The notes under the pieces are model-generated. The model did not search any database and was not told the origin of the DNA. It saw only the letters and a program-made list of their open reading frames with translations. From positions 62,001 to 126,000 of the forward strand of contig NZ_BNCD01000007.1 in NCBI RefSeq assembly GCF_014656295.1: a stretch of 64,000 nucleotides of DNA, in the 5' to 3' direction. Shown piece by piece: positions 55,092 to 63,097 of the stretch. This stretch comes from Streptomyces sulfonofaciens. GTDB taxonomy: Bacteria > Actinomycetota > Actinomycetes > Streptomycetales > Streptomycetaceae. Positions within the stretch are counted from its first letter, which is position 1, and each line of letters opens with the position of its first letter. The position numbers and the translations under genes are program-made.

Positions 55092-55128
55092 CACCGCCCC
55101 GGGGCCACCGCTCCGGACTACCGGCCGC

Positions 55129-56373
55129 TCACACAGCCGGCACGATCGCCGGTGCGATCCGGCCCCGTACCTCGCCCAGGCCCACCCTGGTTCCGTCGGG
55201 GCCGGGCGCCCAGCCGGTGAGGACCACCTCGTCGCCGTCCTCCAGGAACGTCCGCCTGCCGCCGGGCAGGTCGAGCGGGTCGCGGCCGTTCCAGGTCAGC
55301 TCGATCAGGGAGCCGTACTGGTGGCGCTCGGGGCCGCTGACGGTCCCGGAGGCGTAGAGGTCGCCGGTGCGCAGGCTCGCACCGCCCACCGTCATGTGGG
55401 CGAGTTGCTGCGCGGCCGTCCAGTACATGGTGGAGAACGGCGGCTCGGCGACCGGGTGGCCGTTGACCTCGACGGACAGCCGCAGGTCGTAACCGGCCGG
55501 CTCGTCCGCCGCGTCCCCCGCCGTGTCGTCCAGGTACGGCAGCAGGTCGTGGCTGCGCTCCGGCGGCCTGACACGCGCGGCGTCCAGCGCCTCCAGCGGG
55601 GTGACCCACGCGGACAGCGAGGTGGCGAAGGACTTGCCGAGGAAGGGACCGAGCGGGACGTTCTCCCAGCCCTGTATGTCCCGCGCCGACCAGTCGTTGA
55701 GCAGGCACAGGCCGAAGACGTGGTCGCGGAAGGCGCTCAGCGGCACGGGAGTCCCGAGCGCGGAGGGCACGCCGACCACGAAGGCGACCTCGGTCTCGAT
55801 GTCCAGCCGCGCCGAGGGTCCGAACACCGGCGCCGGGTCCGACGGCGCCTTGCGCTGGCCGCGCGGCCTCACCACGTCCGTGCCCGAGACCACCACCGTG
55901 CCGGCGCGGCCGTGGTAGCCGATCGGCAGGTGCTTCCAGTTCGGGGTGAGCGGCTCGCCGTCGGGGCGGAAGATCTTCCCGAGGTGCCGGGCGTGGTGCT
56001 CGGACGAGTAGAAGTCCACGTAGTCCGCGACCTCGAACGGCAGGTGCAGGGTGACCGCGGAGAGCGGGAAGAACAGCGGTTCGAGCACCTCGCGGTGCGC
56101 CGGTACCGTCACCCAGGCGGTCAGCGCGCGCCGCACGTCGCGCCACGCCGTGCGACCCGCCGCGAGCAGCGGGCCGAGCGACGGCCGGGCGAGCAGTGAG
56201 ACGTAGGGGGAGCCGAGCGCGGCAGCCGCCGCGCCCGCGTCCAGCACGGCCGCGCCGAGCCGGACGCCGACCCGGCGTTCGGCGGAACCGGCCGGGGTGA
56301 ACACGCCGTACGGGAGGTTGTGCGGGCCGAAGGGATCACCTTCGGGCAGGTCGAGCGGGGTCTGCTCGGACAT
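55129..56373 (-). CDS. fahA: Fumarylacetoacetase
   Basis: This 414-residue hydrolase splits fumarylacetoacetate, the last step of tyrosine and phenylalanine breakdown. Family motifs include DFYSSEHHARHLGKIFRPD, IGYHGRAGTVVVSG, ETEVAFVVG and LLNDWSARDIQGWENVPLGP, which hold the metal-binding Asp/Glu residues. ATG 56373 is supported by GAGG 9 nt upstream and by family length; the longer frame is spurious. It stands alone, divergent from the HAD hydrolase, with a palindromic site before its start and minisatellite repeats right after its stop. Confidence 0.95.
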   Translation of the reverse strand: MSEQTPLDLPEGDPFGPHNLPYGVFTPAGSAERRVGVRLGAAVLDAGAAAAALGSPYVSLLARPSLGPLLAAGRTAWRDVRRALTAWVTVPAHREVLEPLFFPLSAVTLHLPFEVADYVDFYSSEHHARHLGKIFRPDGEPLTPNWKHLPIGYHGRAGTVVVSGTDVVRPRGQRKAPSDPAPVFGPSARLDIETEVAFVVGVPSALGTPVPLSAFRDHVFGLCLLNDWSARDIQGWENVPLGPFLGKSFATSLSAWVTPLEALDAARVRPPERSHDLLPYLDDTAGDAADEPAGYDLRLSVEVNGHPVAEPPFSTMYWTAAQQLAHMTVGGASLRTGDLYASGTVSGPERHQYGSLIELTWNGRDPLDLPGGRRTFLEDGDEVVLTGWAPGPDGTRVGLGEVRGRIAPAIVPAV

Positions 56374-56391
56374 GGGTGCTGCCTCGCTTTC

Positions 56392-56410
56392 CGTGTGGGT
56401 GCGCCACACG
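56392..56410 (-). promoter_or_regulatory. Palindromic operator candidate upstream of fahA
   Basis: CGTGTGG-GTGCG-CCACACG is a perfect 7-bp inverted repeat 19 bp upstream of the fahA start. The minus-strand TAACGT (56414-56409) could be the -10, so the site would overlap the transcription start and block it. Confidence 0.5.
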
Positions 56411-56541
56411 TTACGGGCCGCTCCGCGACGCGGGCACCGCCCTGCGTGCGTCGGGCCCTGCACTGCCTGCCACCTGGCCGGATCGCTTCGCGGCGGGCCT
56501 GCTAAGTCCAAGTGGACGGCTGGTCGTTGGTGTGCTCTCCG

Positions 56542-56547
56542 TATCCT
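56542..56547 (+). promoter_or_regulatory. -10 element of leaderless HAD-hydrolase promoter
   Basis: TATCCT (56542-56547) is followed by 6 nt and the ATG at 56554 with no ribosome-binding site. GTCCA-AG-TGGAC (56506-56517) upstream is a small palindrome of unknown role. Confidence 0.5.
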
Positions 56548-56553
56548 TGGATC

Positions 56554-57360
56554 ATGCTCACCCCGCCGCCGTATGCGCTGATCGCGACCGACCTGGACGG
56601 CACGCTGCTGCGCGCCGGTGACACGGTCTCGGGTCGCTCCCGGGCCGCCCTCGCGCGGGCCGCCGAGGCCGGGGCCCGGCACATCGTTGCCACCGGGCGG
56701 CCGGTGCCCCAGGTGCGGTCGCTGCTCGCGGACCTCGGTTACCTGGGCCTGGCGGTCTGCGGCCAGGGCGCCCAGGTCTTCGACACCGGCACGGAGACCA
56801 TGATCAGCTCGCTGACGCTGGACAGGGATCTGGCGGAGACGGCGCTCGGCAAGATCGAGGCCGAGGTCGGCGCGGTCTACGTGGCCGTCAACCAGTCCGC
56901 CGCCGACGGCCTCACGCTCGCCGAGCGCGGCTACCGCATGCCGCACCCCACCCTGCCCGCCACCAGGGTCCCGGCCCGCACGGGGCTGTGGACCGCACCG
57001 ATCAACAAGGTGCTGGTCCGGCATCCGGAGCTGTCCGACGAGGAGCTGGTCGAGGCCGCCCGCGGTGTCGTCGGCGACCTGGTCACCGTCACCATGGCGG
57101 GCCCGGACACGGTGGAGCTGCAGCCCTTCGGCGTGACCAAGGCGACCGGTCTCGCGGTGGCCGCGCAGTGGCTGGGGCTCGGCCCCGAGGACGCCATCGC
57201 CTTCGGCGACATGCCGAACGACATCCCCATGTTCGCCTGGGCGGCCCGCGGCATTGCGATGGCGAACGCACATCCGGCCCTCAGGGCCGTCGCCGACGAG
57301 ATCACCCTCTCGAACGAGGACGACGGCATCGCGGTGGTACTGGAACGTTTGTACGGGTGA
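56554..57360 (+). CDS. HAD-superfamily phosphatase (Cof type)
   Basis: This 268-residue cytoplasmic phosphohydrolase of the Cof/subfamily IIB group has motif I IATDLDGTLLR, with nucleophile Asp and acid/base Asp, motif II in IVATGRPV, and motif IV GDMPNDIPMFAWAARGIAMANAHP. The C2-type cap lies between. It dephosphorylates sugar phosphates or nucleotides; specificity is not predictable. ATG 56554 sits right after a -10-like hexamer, so the 14 extra codons of the longer frame are excluded. A hairpin 74 bp past the stop may end the transcript. Confidence 0.92.
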   Translation: MLTPPPYALIATDLDGTLLRAGDTVSGRSRAALARAAEAGARHIVATGRPVPQVRSLLADLGYLGLAVCGQGAQVFDTGTETMISSLTLDRDLAETALGKIEAEVGAVYVAVNQSAADGLTLAERGYRMPHPTLPATRVPARTGLWTAPINKVLVRHPELSDEELVEAARGVVGDLVTVTMAGPDTVELQPFGVTKATGLAVAAQWLGLGPEDAIAFGDMPNDIPMFAWAARGIAMANAHPALRAVADEITLSNEDDGIAVVLERLYG

Positions 57361-57945
57361 TCGGTCCCGGGTGGTGTCGCGGTGTCGCGGTGCGCGAGTG
57401 AGACGTTCCGTGCTCCCGCCCGTATCCCCTCTCGCACGGCGCGGTGCCCCATCCCCCGAGTAACGGGTGCCGCGCCGTGCCGCGCGGGAGGTGCCGCGCG
57501 CGGGGGAAGCCGCCTCGGGCACGGTGTGCGGGAAGGGCGTGGCGTACAGGAGGGGCGCGGTGTGCGGGAGGGACACGGCGTACAGGAGGGGCGCGGCGTG
57601 CGGAAGGGCGCGCGGTCCGGCCCGGACGGGTGCACGTGCGAGGGTGACTTCCGCCGGGCCGCGGCGCACGGGCGTGGCGGCCCGGGAACGGGGTTGCAGG
57701 GGCGGGACCTGGGAACGTGGGGAGGGGGCTGGAGAGGAAGTGAAGGGGAAACGAAGGGGACGCGGAAGGAAGTGGGATGAGCTGATCAGAAACCAGCCCC
57801 TGACGGTCGCATGCCGTCCGCACTGGTCGGGCAGGCGCTCACTCTGATCGAAAGTCGACCGGATACGCTGACTTGAGTGGGAGCAGCGACACATCGACAA
57901 ACCATGTGACCGACCTTGTGATCGTCAGCAGACAGGAGAACCCTC
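57361..57945. other. Gene-free interval with terminator and purine-rich repeats
   Basis: This 585-bp gap holds the HAD hairpin (57434-57480). At 57520-57620 it has degenerate GGTGTGCGGGAGGG / GGCGTACAGGAGGGGCGC units, and from about 57700 a purine-rich AAGGGGAAACGAAGGGGACG stretch. The promoter of the polyprenyl synthase probably lies in 57840-57930. No gene recognised. Confidence 0.65.
57434..57480 (+). terminator. Hairpin downstream of HAD hydrolase
   Basis: GCACGGCGCGG (57434-57444) and CCGCGCCGTGC (57470-57480) are perfect 11-bp arms around a 25-nt loop, 74 bp after the stop codon. Confidence 0.65.
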
Positions 57946-58956
57946 GTGACCGTCGTCGGGCCCTTTGGGCTGAGCGTGCGGGACCAGGCTCTCGAAGCCG
58001 ATGTCCAGGCCGGGTTGGCGGCTGTCGAGGAGGGCCTGCTCGACGCCACCAAGAGCGAGGTCCCCTTCATCACGCAGGCCGCCCAGCACCTGGTGCGGGC
58101 GGGTGGCAAGCGGTTCCGCCCGCTGCTGGTGATGCTCGCCGCGCAGTTCGGGGACCCCTACGCGCCGGGCGTGGTGCCGTCCGCCGTCGTGGTCGAGCTC
58201 ACCCACCTGGCCACCCTCTACCACGATGACGTGATGGACGAGGCCGATGTGCGCCGCGGTGTGGAGAGCGCCAACAGCCGGTGGGGCAACTCGGTGGCGG
58301 TCCTCACGGGTGACTTCCTCTTCGCGCGTGCCTCGCACATACTGGCCGACCTCGGTCCTGAAGCCGTCCGCATCCAGGCCGAAGCGTTCGAACGGCTGGT
58401 CACCGGCCAGATCCTGGAGACCGCGGGGCCGCGCGACGGCCGTGACCCGGTCGAGCACTACCTGGACGTGATCGCCGGCAAGACCGGTTCGCTGATCGCC
58501 GTCTCCGGCCGGTTCGGCGCGATGATGTCCGGGGCCGACGAGAGCGTCGTGGACATCATGACCCAGTTCGGCGAGCGGCTCGGTGTCGCCTTCCAGCTCG
58601 CGGACGACGTCCTGGACATCGCCTCCGACACCGTCGAGTCCGGCAAGACCCCCGGCACCGACCTGCGCGAGGGCATCCCCACGCTGCCGGTGCTCCGGCT
58701 GCGCGAGCGGGTGCGGCGGCTCGGCCTGCCGGACGACCTCGAACTGGTCGAGCTCCTGGAGTCCGACCTCAGCGACGACGCACGGCACGCGGAGGCGCTG
58801 GCCCGGCTGCGCGCCCACCCGGCGCTCGAACAGGCACGCAGGGACGCCGTGCGCTACGCGGAGGAGGCCCGTACCGCGCTCGCGCCGCTGCCCGACCGCG
58901 ATGCCAAGAACGCCCTCCTCGAACTGTGCGACGCGGTGGTGCACCGGGCCGGCTGA
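57946..58956 (+). CDS. Long-chain polyprenyl diphosphate synthase
   Basis: This 336-residue all-helical trans-prenyltransferase condenses isopentenyl diphosphate units. The two Asp-rich motifs are YHDDVMDEADVRRG (first) and FQLADDVLDI (second), with GGKRFRPLLVMLAA near the N-terminus. No bulky aromatic pair stands immediately before the first motif, in keeping with a long product (hepta- to nonaprenyl) for the menaquinone tail, which the neighbourhood supports. GTG 57946 has an AGGAG site 8 nt upstream. It is a single-gene unit. Confidence 0.93.
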   Translation: MTVVGPFGLSVRDQALEADVQAGLAAVEEGLLDATKSEVPFITQAAQHLVRAGGKRFRPLLVMLAAQFGDPYAPGVVPSAVVVELTHLATLYHDDVMDEADVRRGVESANSRWGNSVAVLTGDFLFARASHILADLGPEAVRIQAEAFERLVTGQILETAGPRDGRDPVEHYLDVIAGKTGSLIAVSGRFGAMMSGADESVVDIMTQFGERLGVAFQLADDVLDIASDTVESGKTPGTDLREGIPTLPVLRLRERVRRLGLPDDLELVELLESDLSDDARHAEALARLRAHPALEQARRDAVRYAEEARTALAPLPDRDAKNALLELCDAVVHRAG

Positions 58957-59303
58957 AGCCACGGTCCCACGGCCCCGCCGTCCCGCGGCCCCGCGGTTCC
59001 AGGGCCCTGCGGTTCCAGGGCCCGGCGCCCCGGGTGGCCTCGTGGCCCGTGTGAGACACCCGAACGGGTACACGACCCCTACGGGAGAGGGGAGTGCGTG
59101 TCCCTCGGTGTCATACCCGAGGCGTAGGCCGAGTGCATCCCGCGGTCTGACGCCTGAACCCGGCCGATTTGGTCAGATGGACAACACCACTCCTGACCAG
59201 ATCGGGTGAGAATGGCGGCGCGGGGGTGGTAGCCCCGCGCGGCCAGCGGGGGGACAGTGACGGGTAAGAAGGCCGCCGCCGAGTCACGGAGGTAGGGCAC
59301 AGC
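58957..59303. other. Intergenic region before LolA-like gene with long inverted repeat
   Basis: This 347-bp gap has GGTTCCAGGGCCC direct copies near 58995-59025. Its main feature is a 13-bp inverted repeat at 59164-59205, with a GAGAATG -10-like sequence just after it. No gene was seen. Confidence 0.6.
59164..59205 (+). promoter_or_regulatory. Inverted repeat upstream of LolA-like gene
   Basis: CCGATTTGGTCAG (59164-59176) and CTGACCAGATCGG (59193-59205) are inverted with one mismatch, 16 nt apart and about 100 bp before the gene. The spacing of roughly three helical turns between centres suits a dimeric regulator, or the RNA could fold. Confidence 0.5.
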
Positions 59304-60575
59304 ATGGCACCGTATGAATCCGGCGATACCCCGGCAGAAGGGCCCCAGTGGCCCGGGGCGGGCGAGGGAACGGACGCGGCGAGGCCCCGCGCGGCCCGCA
59401 GGGCGGCGCGTTACGTGGTCCCGTTCGCGGTGGTCGGGGTGGCGGCCGCGACCATCGGACTGGTCCCCGCGCTCGCGGACTCCGGAGACCCCGACCTGCC
59501 GAGGATCAGCGCCGAACAGCTCCTTGCGAAGATCGCCAAGTCGGACACCCGGCACCTGTCCGGCACCGTGAAGATCAACACTGATCTCGGCCTGCCGGAC
59601 CTGGGCGCCGCCGCCGGCTTCGCCCCGCCAGGCGAGCACACCGGCGGGGGTTCCGGAGCGTCCGCCGACCCGCGGTCCAAGCTGATGGAGCTGGCCTCCG
59701 GCTCGCACACGCTGCGTGTGGCGGCCGACGGTCCGACGCGCCAGAAGCTCTCCGTGCTGGAGGACGCGTCCGAGTACAGCATCATCCGCGACGGCGACCA
59801 GTTGTGGGCGTACGACAGCGCCTCCGACCAGGCGTACCACGCCGAGGCCGACGGCGCCGACCGCATACCCGGCAGGGCGCACACCGGGAAACTCCCCGAG
59901 AGCGCCCCGGCGACCCCGGACGAGCTGGCCAGGCAGGCGCTCAAGGCGGTCGACGGCACCACCTCGGTGACCGTCGACGGCACCGAGCGGGTGGCAGGTC
60001 GCGATGCGTACAAGCTGGTCGTCAAGCCGAGGACCGGCGCGTCGTCGTCCACCATCGGAGCGATCAGCATCGCCGTGGACGCGAAGGAGGCCGTACCGCT
60101 CAAGTTCACGCTGACCCCGGCCGCTGGCGGCAGCGCGGTCGTCGACGCGGGGTACACCAAGGTCGACTTCTCCAGGCCGGCCGCGAGCACCTTCCGGTTC
60201 ACCCCGCCCAAGGGCACGAAGGTCACCGAGGCTGACCAGCACGGGAAGCCGCGCTCCGACGCCCCGGGCCGGGGCGCCGTCAAGGGCGGCCTGAGCGAGC
60301 TGAAGGGCCTGGACGTCATCGGCAAGGGCTGGGGCTCGATCGCCGAGTTCACACTGCCGGGCGGTCACGGCATGCCGTCCGCGTCCTCCGGCGACGTGAA
60401 TCCGGACGCTCAGCGCTTCCTGAACTCCCTGGGCGGCACGGCCCACGGCAAGTTCGGATCCGGCACGGTCTTCTCGACCCGCCTGGTCAATGCCCTCATC
60501 ACCCAGGACGGCAAGATCTACGCGGGCGCGGTCACCAAGGACGCGCTGGTGAAGGCGGCGAACGCCGCGCACTGA
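59304..60575 (+). CDS. Exported LolA-like / DUF2092 lipid-binding-type protein
   Basis: This is a 423-residue protein with a basic N-terminus and one hydrophobic segment (~36-58, VVPFAVVGVAAATIGLVPAL) that acts as signal anchor or signal peptide. The rest has the LolA/DUF2092-like layout of an incomplete beta-barrel: ISAEQLLAKIAKSDTRHLSGT, IRDGDQLWAYDSASDQAYH, and YKLVVKPRTGASSSTIGAI. It has no lipobox Cys. An ABC exporter pair follows, as in other Streptomyces, so it may hand a hydrophobic cargo across the cell envelope. ATG 59304 has GGAGG about 11 nt upstream. Confidence 0.82.
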   Translation: MAPYESGDTPAEGPQWPGAGEGTDAARPRAARRAARYVVPFAVVGVAAATIGLVPALADSGDPDLPRISAEQLLAKIAKSDTRHLSGTVKINTDLGLPDLGAAAGFAPPGEHTGGGSGASADPRSKLMELASGSHTLRVAADGPTRQKLSVLEDASEYSIIRDGDQLWAYDSASDQAYHAEADGADRIPGRAHTGKLPESAPATPDELARQALKAVDGTTSVTVDGTERVAGRDAYKLVVKPRTGASSSTIGAISIAVDAKEAVPLKFTLTPAAGGSAVVDAGYTKVDFSRPAASTFRFTPPKGTKVTEADQHGKPRSDAPGRGAVKGGLSELKGLDVIGKGWGSIAEFTLPGGHGMPSASSGDVNPDAQRFLNSLGGTAHGKFGSGTVFSTRLVNALITQDGKIYAGAVTKDALVKAANAAH

Positions 60576-60588
60576 CCGGTTTCTTCGG

Positions 60589-60608
60589 CCGGGCGGCCGG
60601 CCGCCCGG
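60589..60608 (+). terminator. 20-bp GC palindrome after LolA-like gene
   Basis: CCGGGCGGCCGGCCGCCCGG is perfectly self-complementary and starts 14 bp after the stop codon. With no spacer the stem would have to open its centre, so the terminator role is tentative. Confidence 0.4.
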
Positions 60609-60832
60609 ACGGCCGGGTGGGCGGTCAGCCGGCCGGCCTCGGGTGGCCCTGGCCGGCCTCTGGCAGCCGGTCGGGCGCGGGCCCCACGGGTGGCGGCCGC
60701 CCGCCCGCCCGTCGGGCCGGGATTGCGTCCGTCCGCCTGCCTGCCCGCCCGTCCGGCCGTCCGGCCGTCCGACTGGATGTGGGATCGGGCGGACGGGGCA
60801 TACGTATCCCAACCGACGACCCGGGAGAGCAG

Positions 60833-61789
60833 ATGGCGGACCTGTCCACCGCGGACGGCAGCACGGTGATCGCCACCCGTGCGCTCACCAAGCGCTACCG
60901 CGGTGGGCAGCTCGCCGTCGACGGCCTCGATTTGGACGTCCCCGCAGGCAGCATCTTCGGCTTCCTCGGGCCGAACGGCTCGGGCAAGACCACCACCATC
61001 CGGATGCTGATGGGCCTGATCCAACCGACGTCCGGAACCGCCAGGGTGCTCGGCCATCCGGTGCCGCGCGCCGTGCGGACCGTCCTGCCCGAGGTCGGCG
61101 CGCTCATCGAGGGCCCCGCGCTGTACGGCTTCCTGTCCGGCCGGGACAACCTCCTGCGGTACGACGCCGCCGACCCGGTCGCCGACCCGCGCACCCGGCG
61201 CGCCAGGGTGGCCGCCGCGCTGGACCGGGTCGGCCTGACGGCCGCGGCGGGCAAGAGGGCGAAGGCGTACTCGCTCGGCATGAAGCAGCGCCTGGGCCTG
61301 GCCTCGGCCCTGCTCCAGCCCCGCCGCCTGCTGGTGCTCGACGAGCCGACCAACGGTCTCGACCCCCAGGGCATGCGGGAGATCCGGGCCCTGGTGCGCG
61401 AGCTGGCCTCGGACGGGACGACGGTCTTCCTCTCCTCCCACCTGCTCGACGAGATCGAGCAGGTCTGCACGCACGCCGCGGTGATGGCCCGGGGCCGGCT
61501 GATCACCCAGGGGCCGGTGGCATCCCTCGTGTCCGGGTTGCGCGGCCGGCTCACGGTGACCACGCCGGACCCGGGCGACGCCGCGCGGATCCTGAAGGAG
61601 CAGGGTGTGACGGACATCATGGTGACCGGCGACCAGGTGACGGGCGACCCACCGGAGTCCGAGCTCGCCGAGCTGAACGCCGCACTCGTGTCCGCGGGCG
61701 TCCGGGTCCGCGGCTTCGGCCTGGAACAGCCCTCCTTGGAGGACGCGTACGTGGCCCTGACCGGGGAGGGTTTCGATGTCGCGGGCTGA
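60833..61789 (+). CDS. ABC exporter ATPase
   Basis: This 318-residue ATPase of the CcmA/DrrA type has Walker A LGPNGSGKTTTIRML (~43-57), signature YSLGMKQRLGLASAL and Walker B LLVLDEPTNGLDPQG, with the His switch in LSSHLLDEIEQV. The DrrA-type C-terminal half probably contacts the permease. ATG 60833 has GGGAG about 5-6 nt upstream; the upstream open frame crosses CCGGCCGT repeats and is not coding. It overlaps the permease gene and energises export of an unknown, probably hydrophobic, substrate. Confidence 0.94.
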   Translation: MADLSTADGSTVIATRALTKRYRGGQLAVDGLDLDVPAGSIFGFLGPNGSGKTTTIRMLMGLIQPTSGTARVLGHPVPRAVRTVLPEVGALIEGPALYGFLSGRDNLLRYDAADPVADPRTRRARVAAALDRVGLTAAAGKRAKAYSLGMKQRLGLASALLQPRRLLVLDEPTNGLDPQGMREIRALVRELASDGTTVFLSSHLLDEIEQVCTHAAVMARGRLITQGPVASLVSGLRGRLTVTTPDPGDAARILKEQGVTDIMVTGDQVTGDPPESELAELNAALVSAGVRVRGFGLEQPSLEDAYVALTGEGFDVAG

Positions 61790-62933
61790 GGAACTGACCG
61801 GAGGGGCCGAACGGGCGGAACAGGCCGAACGGACCGAACGGGCCGAACGGACCGAACGGGCGGAACAGGCCGGACAGGCCGGGTCGACGCATGAGGCCGG
61901 GGCGACCGGAGGGACCGGGTCGGTCGAAGAGGCCGGGGCGACCGGACGGACCGGGTCGACCGAAGAGGCCAGGACTGCCGGATGTATCGGATCAACCGGA
62001 CAGATCGGGGCGAACGGGTTGAGAGGGACGACCGAATCCGTGCCGGTCCCGGCGCGGGCGGGCACCGCAGCCCGGCCTGCGGACCCCGCCCCCCGCCGGG
62101 TCCGGGGCCTCACCCTCTTCCGCAGCGAGCTGACCACCACGTTCCGGCGCTGGCGCACGCTCGCGCTGCTCGCGGTGCTGGCCGCCGTGCCCGTGCTGGT
62201 GGGCACCGCGGTGAAGTTGGAGACCGGCGACGGCGGGGGTGCGGGCCCCGGCGGCGGTGGCGGCCCGGCCTTCATCGCCCAGGTCACCAACAACGGGCTG
62301 TTCCTGGTCTTCACGGCGCTGGCCGCGACCCTGCCGTTCTTCCTGCCGATGTCCGTCGGCGTGGTGGCGGGCGACGCGATCGCCGGCGAGGCGCACGCCG
62401 GCACCCTGCGCTACCTGTTGGTCGCCCCTGCCGGCCGGACCCGTCTGCTGCTCGTCAAGTACGCCACCGTGATGACCTTCTGCCTGGTGGCGACCCTGGT
62501 CGTGGCCGTCTTCGCGCTGGCCACCGGGGCGGTGCTCTTCCCGCTGGGCGAGGTCACCACGATCTCGGGAACCACCATCGGCTTCGGCGAAGGACTGCTG
62601 CGCGCCCTGCTGATCGCCCTCGTCGTCGCCGCCTCGCTGCTCGGCCTGGCGGCGCTCGGGCTGTTCATCTCCACCCTCACCAGCAGCGGAATCGCCGCCA
62701 TGGCCACCACCGTCGGCCTGCTGATCACCCTCCAGATCCTGGACCAGATCCCGCAGCTTCACGTGCTCCAGCCCTACTTCTTCACGCACTACTGGCTGTC
62801 CTTCGCGGACGTGATGCGCCAGCCCGTCTACTGGACCGACCTGGTGAGGAACCTGGAGCTGCAGGCGCTGTACGCGGCGGTGTTCGGCTCGGCGGCGTGG
62901 GCCCGGTTCACGACGAAGGACATCACTGCCTAG
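61776..62933 (+). CDS. ABC-2-type exporter permease with repeat-encoded N-terminus
   Basis: This 385-residue membrane protein has about six helices between residues ~125 and 380. It belongs to the ABC-2 type (TLFRSELTTTFRRWRTLALL, then GEAHAGTLRYLLVAPAGRTR). The first ~105 residues are low complexity: RAEQAERTERAERTERAEQ, then Gly-Thr-Gly-Ser/Glu-Glu-Ala units, encoded by a degenerate GACCGGA-type DNA repeat (61780-62020). Homologues begin near residue 105, so this segment is an expansion or an untranslated stretch. ATG 61776 overlaps the ATPase gene by 14 bp. Confidence 0.88.
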   Translation: MSRAEELTGGAERAEQAERTERAERTERAEQAGQAGSTHEAGATGGTGSVEEAGATGRTGSTEEARTAGCIGSTGQIGANGLRGTTESVPVPARAGTAARPADPAPRRVRGLTLFRSELTTTFRRWRTLALLAVLAAVPVLVGTAVKLETGDGGGAGPGGGGGPAFIAQVTNNGLFLVFTALAATLPFFLPMSVGVVAGDAIAGEAHAGTLRYLLVAPAGRTRLLLVKYATVMTFCLVATLVVAVFALATGAVLFPLGEVTTISGTTIGFGEGLLRALLIALVVAASLLGLAALGLFISTLTSSGIAAMATTVGLLITLQILDQIPQLHVLQPYFFTHYWLSFADVMRQPVYWTDLVRNLELQALYAAVFGSAAWARFTTKDITA

Positions 62934-62959
62934 CGCGGCCGGGCCACGGCCGAGGCCGC

Positions 62960-62991
62960 CCGTCGCCGGGCCCGCGCGGGCCCGGCGACGG
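62960..62991. terminator. 32-bp perfect palindrome between convergent genes
   Basis: Arms 62960-62975 and 62976-62991 are exact complements (starts CCGTCGCCGGG, ends CCCGGCGACGG). It sits 27 bp after the permease stop and 107 bp before the end of the convergent reductase gene, and could end transcripts from both sides. Confidence 0.7.
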
Positions 62992-63097
62992 TCTTCGGGC
63001 CCGCGCCGGGTCCGCGTCGGTCGTGAGGCCCGTACCGTCCGCGCCGGTCGTCAGGTCTGCTTCGGTCGTGAAGGCCCGCACGGGTCCGTGTCAGTCC

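Larger units (their letters stand above)
54513..55128. other. Gene-free repeat region between gntR and fahA
   Basis: This 616-bp gap has no supported gene. It contains four 22-bp units at 54666-54753 and two 26-bp units at 55040-55091 with diverged copies up to the fahA stop codon. The intervening sequence is GC-rich with CCGG blocks. Open frames here translate to Pro/Arg/Gly low complexity without ribosome sites. Confidence 0.7.

Noticed and set aside
55129..57900. 923-residue version of fumarylacetoacetase
   Set aside because: The added 500 residues run antisense to the HAD hydrolase. The family start at ATG 56373 has a ribosome site and gives normal length.
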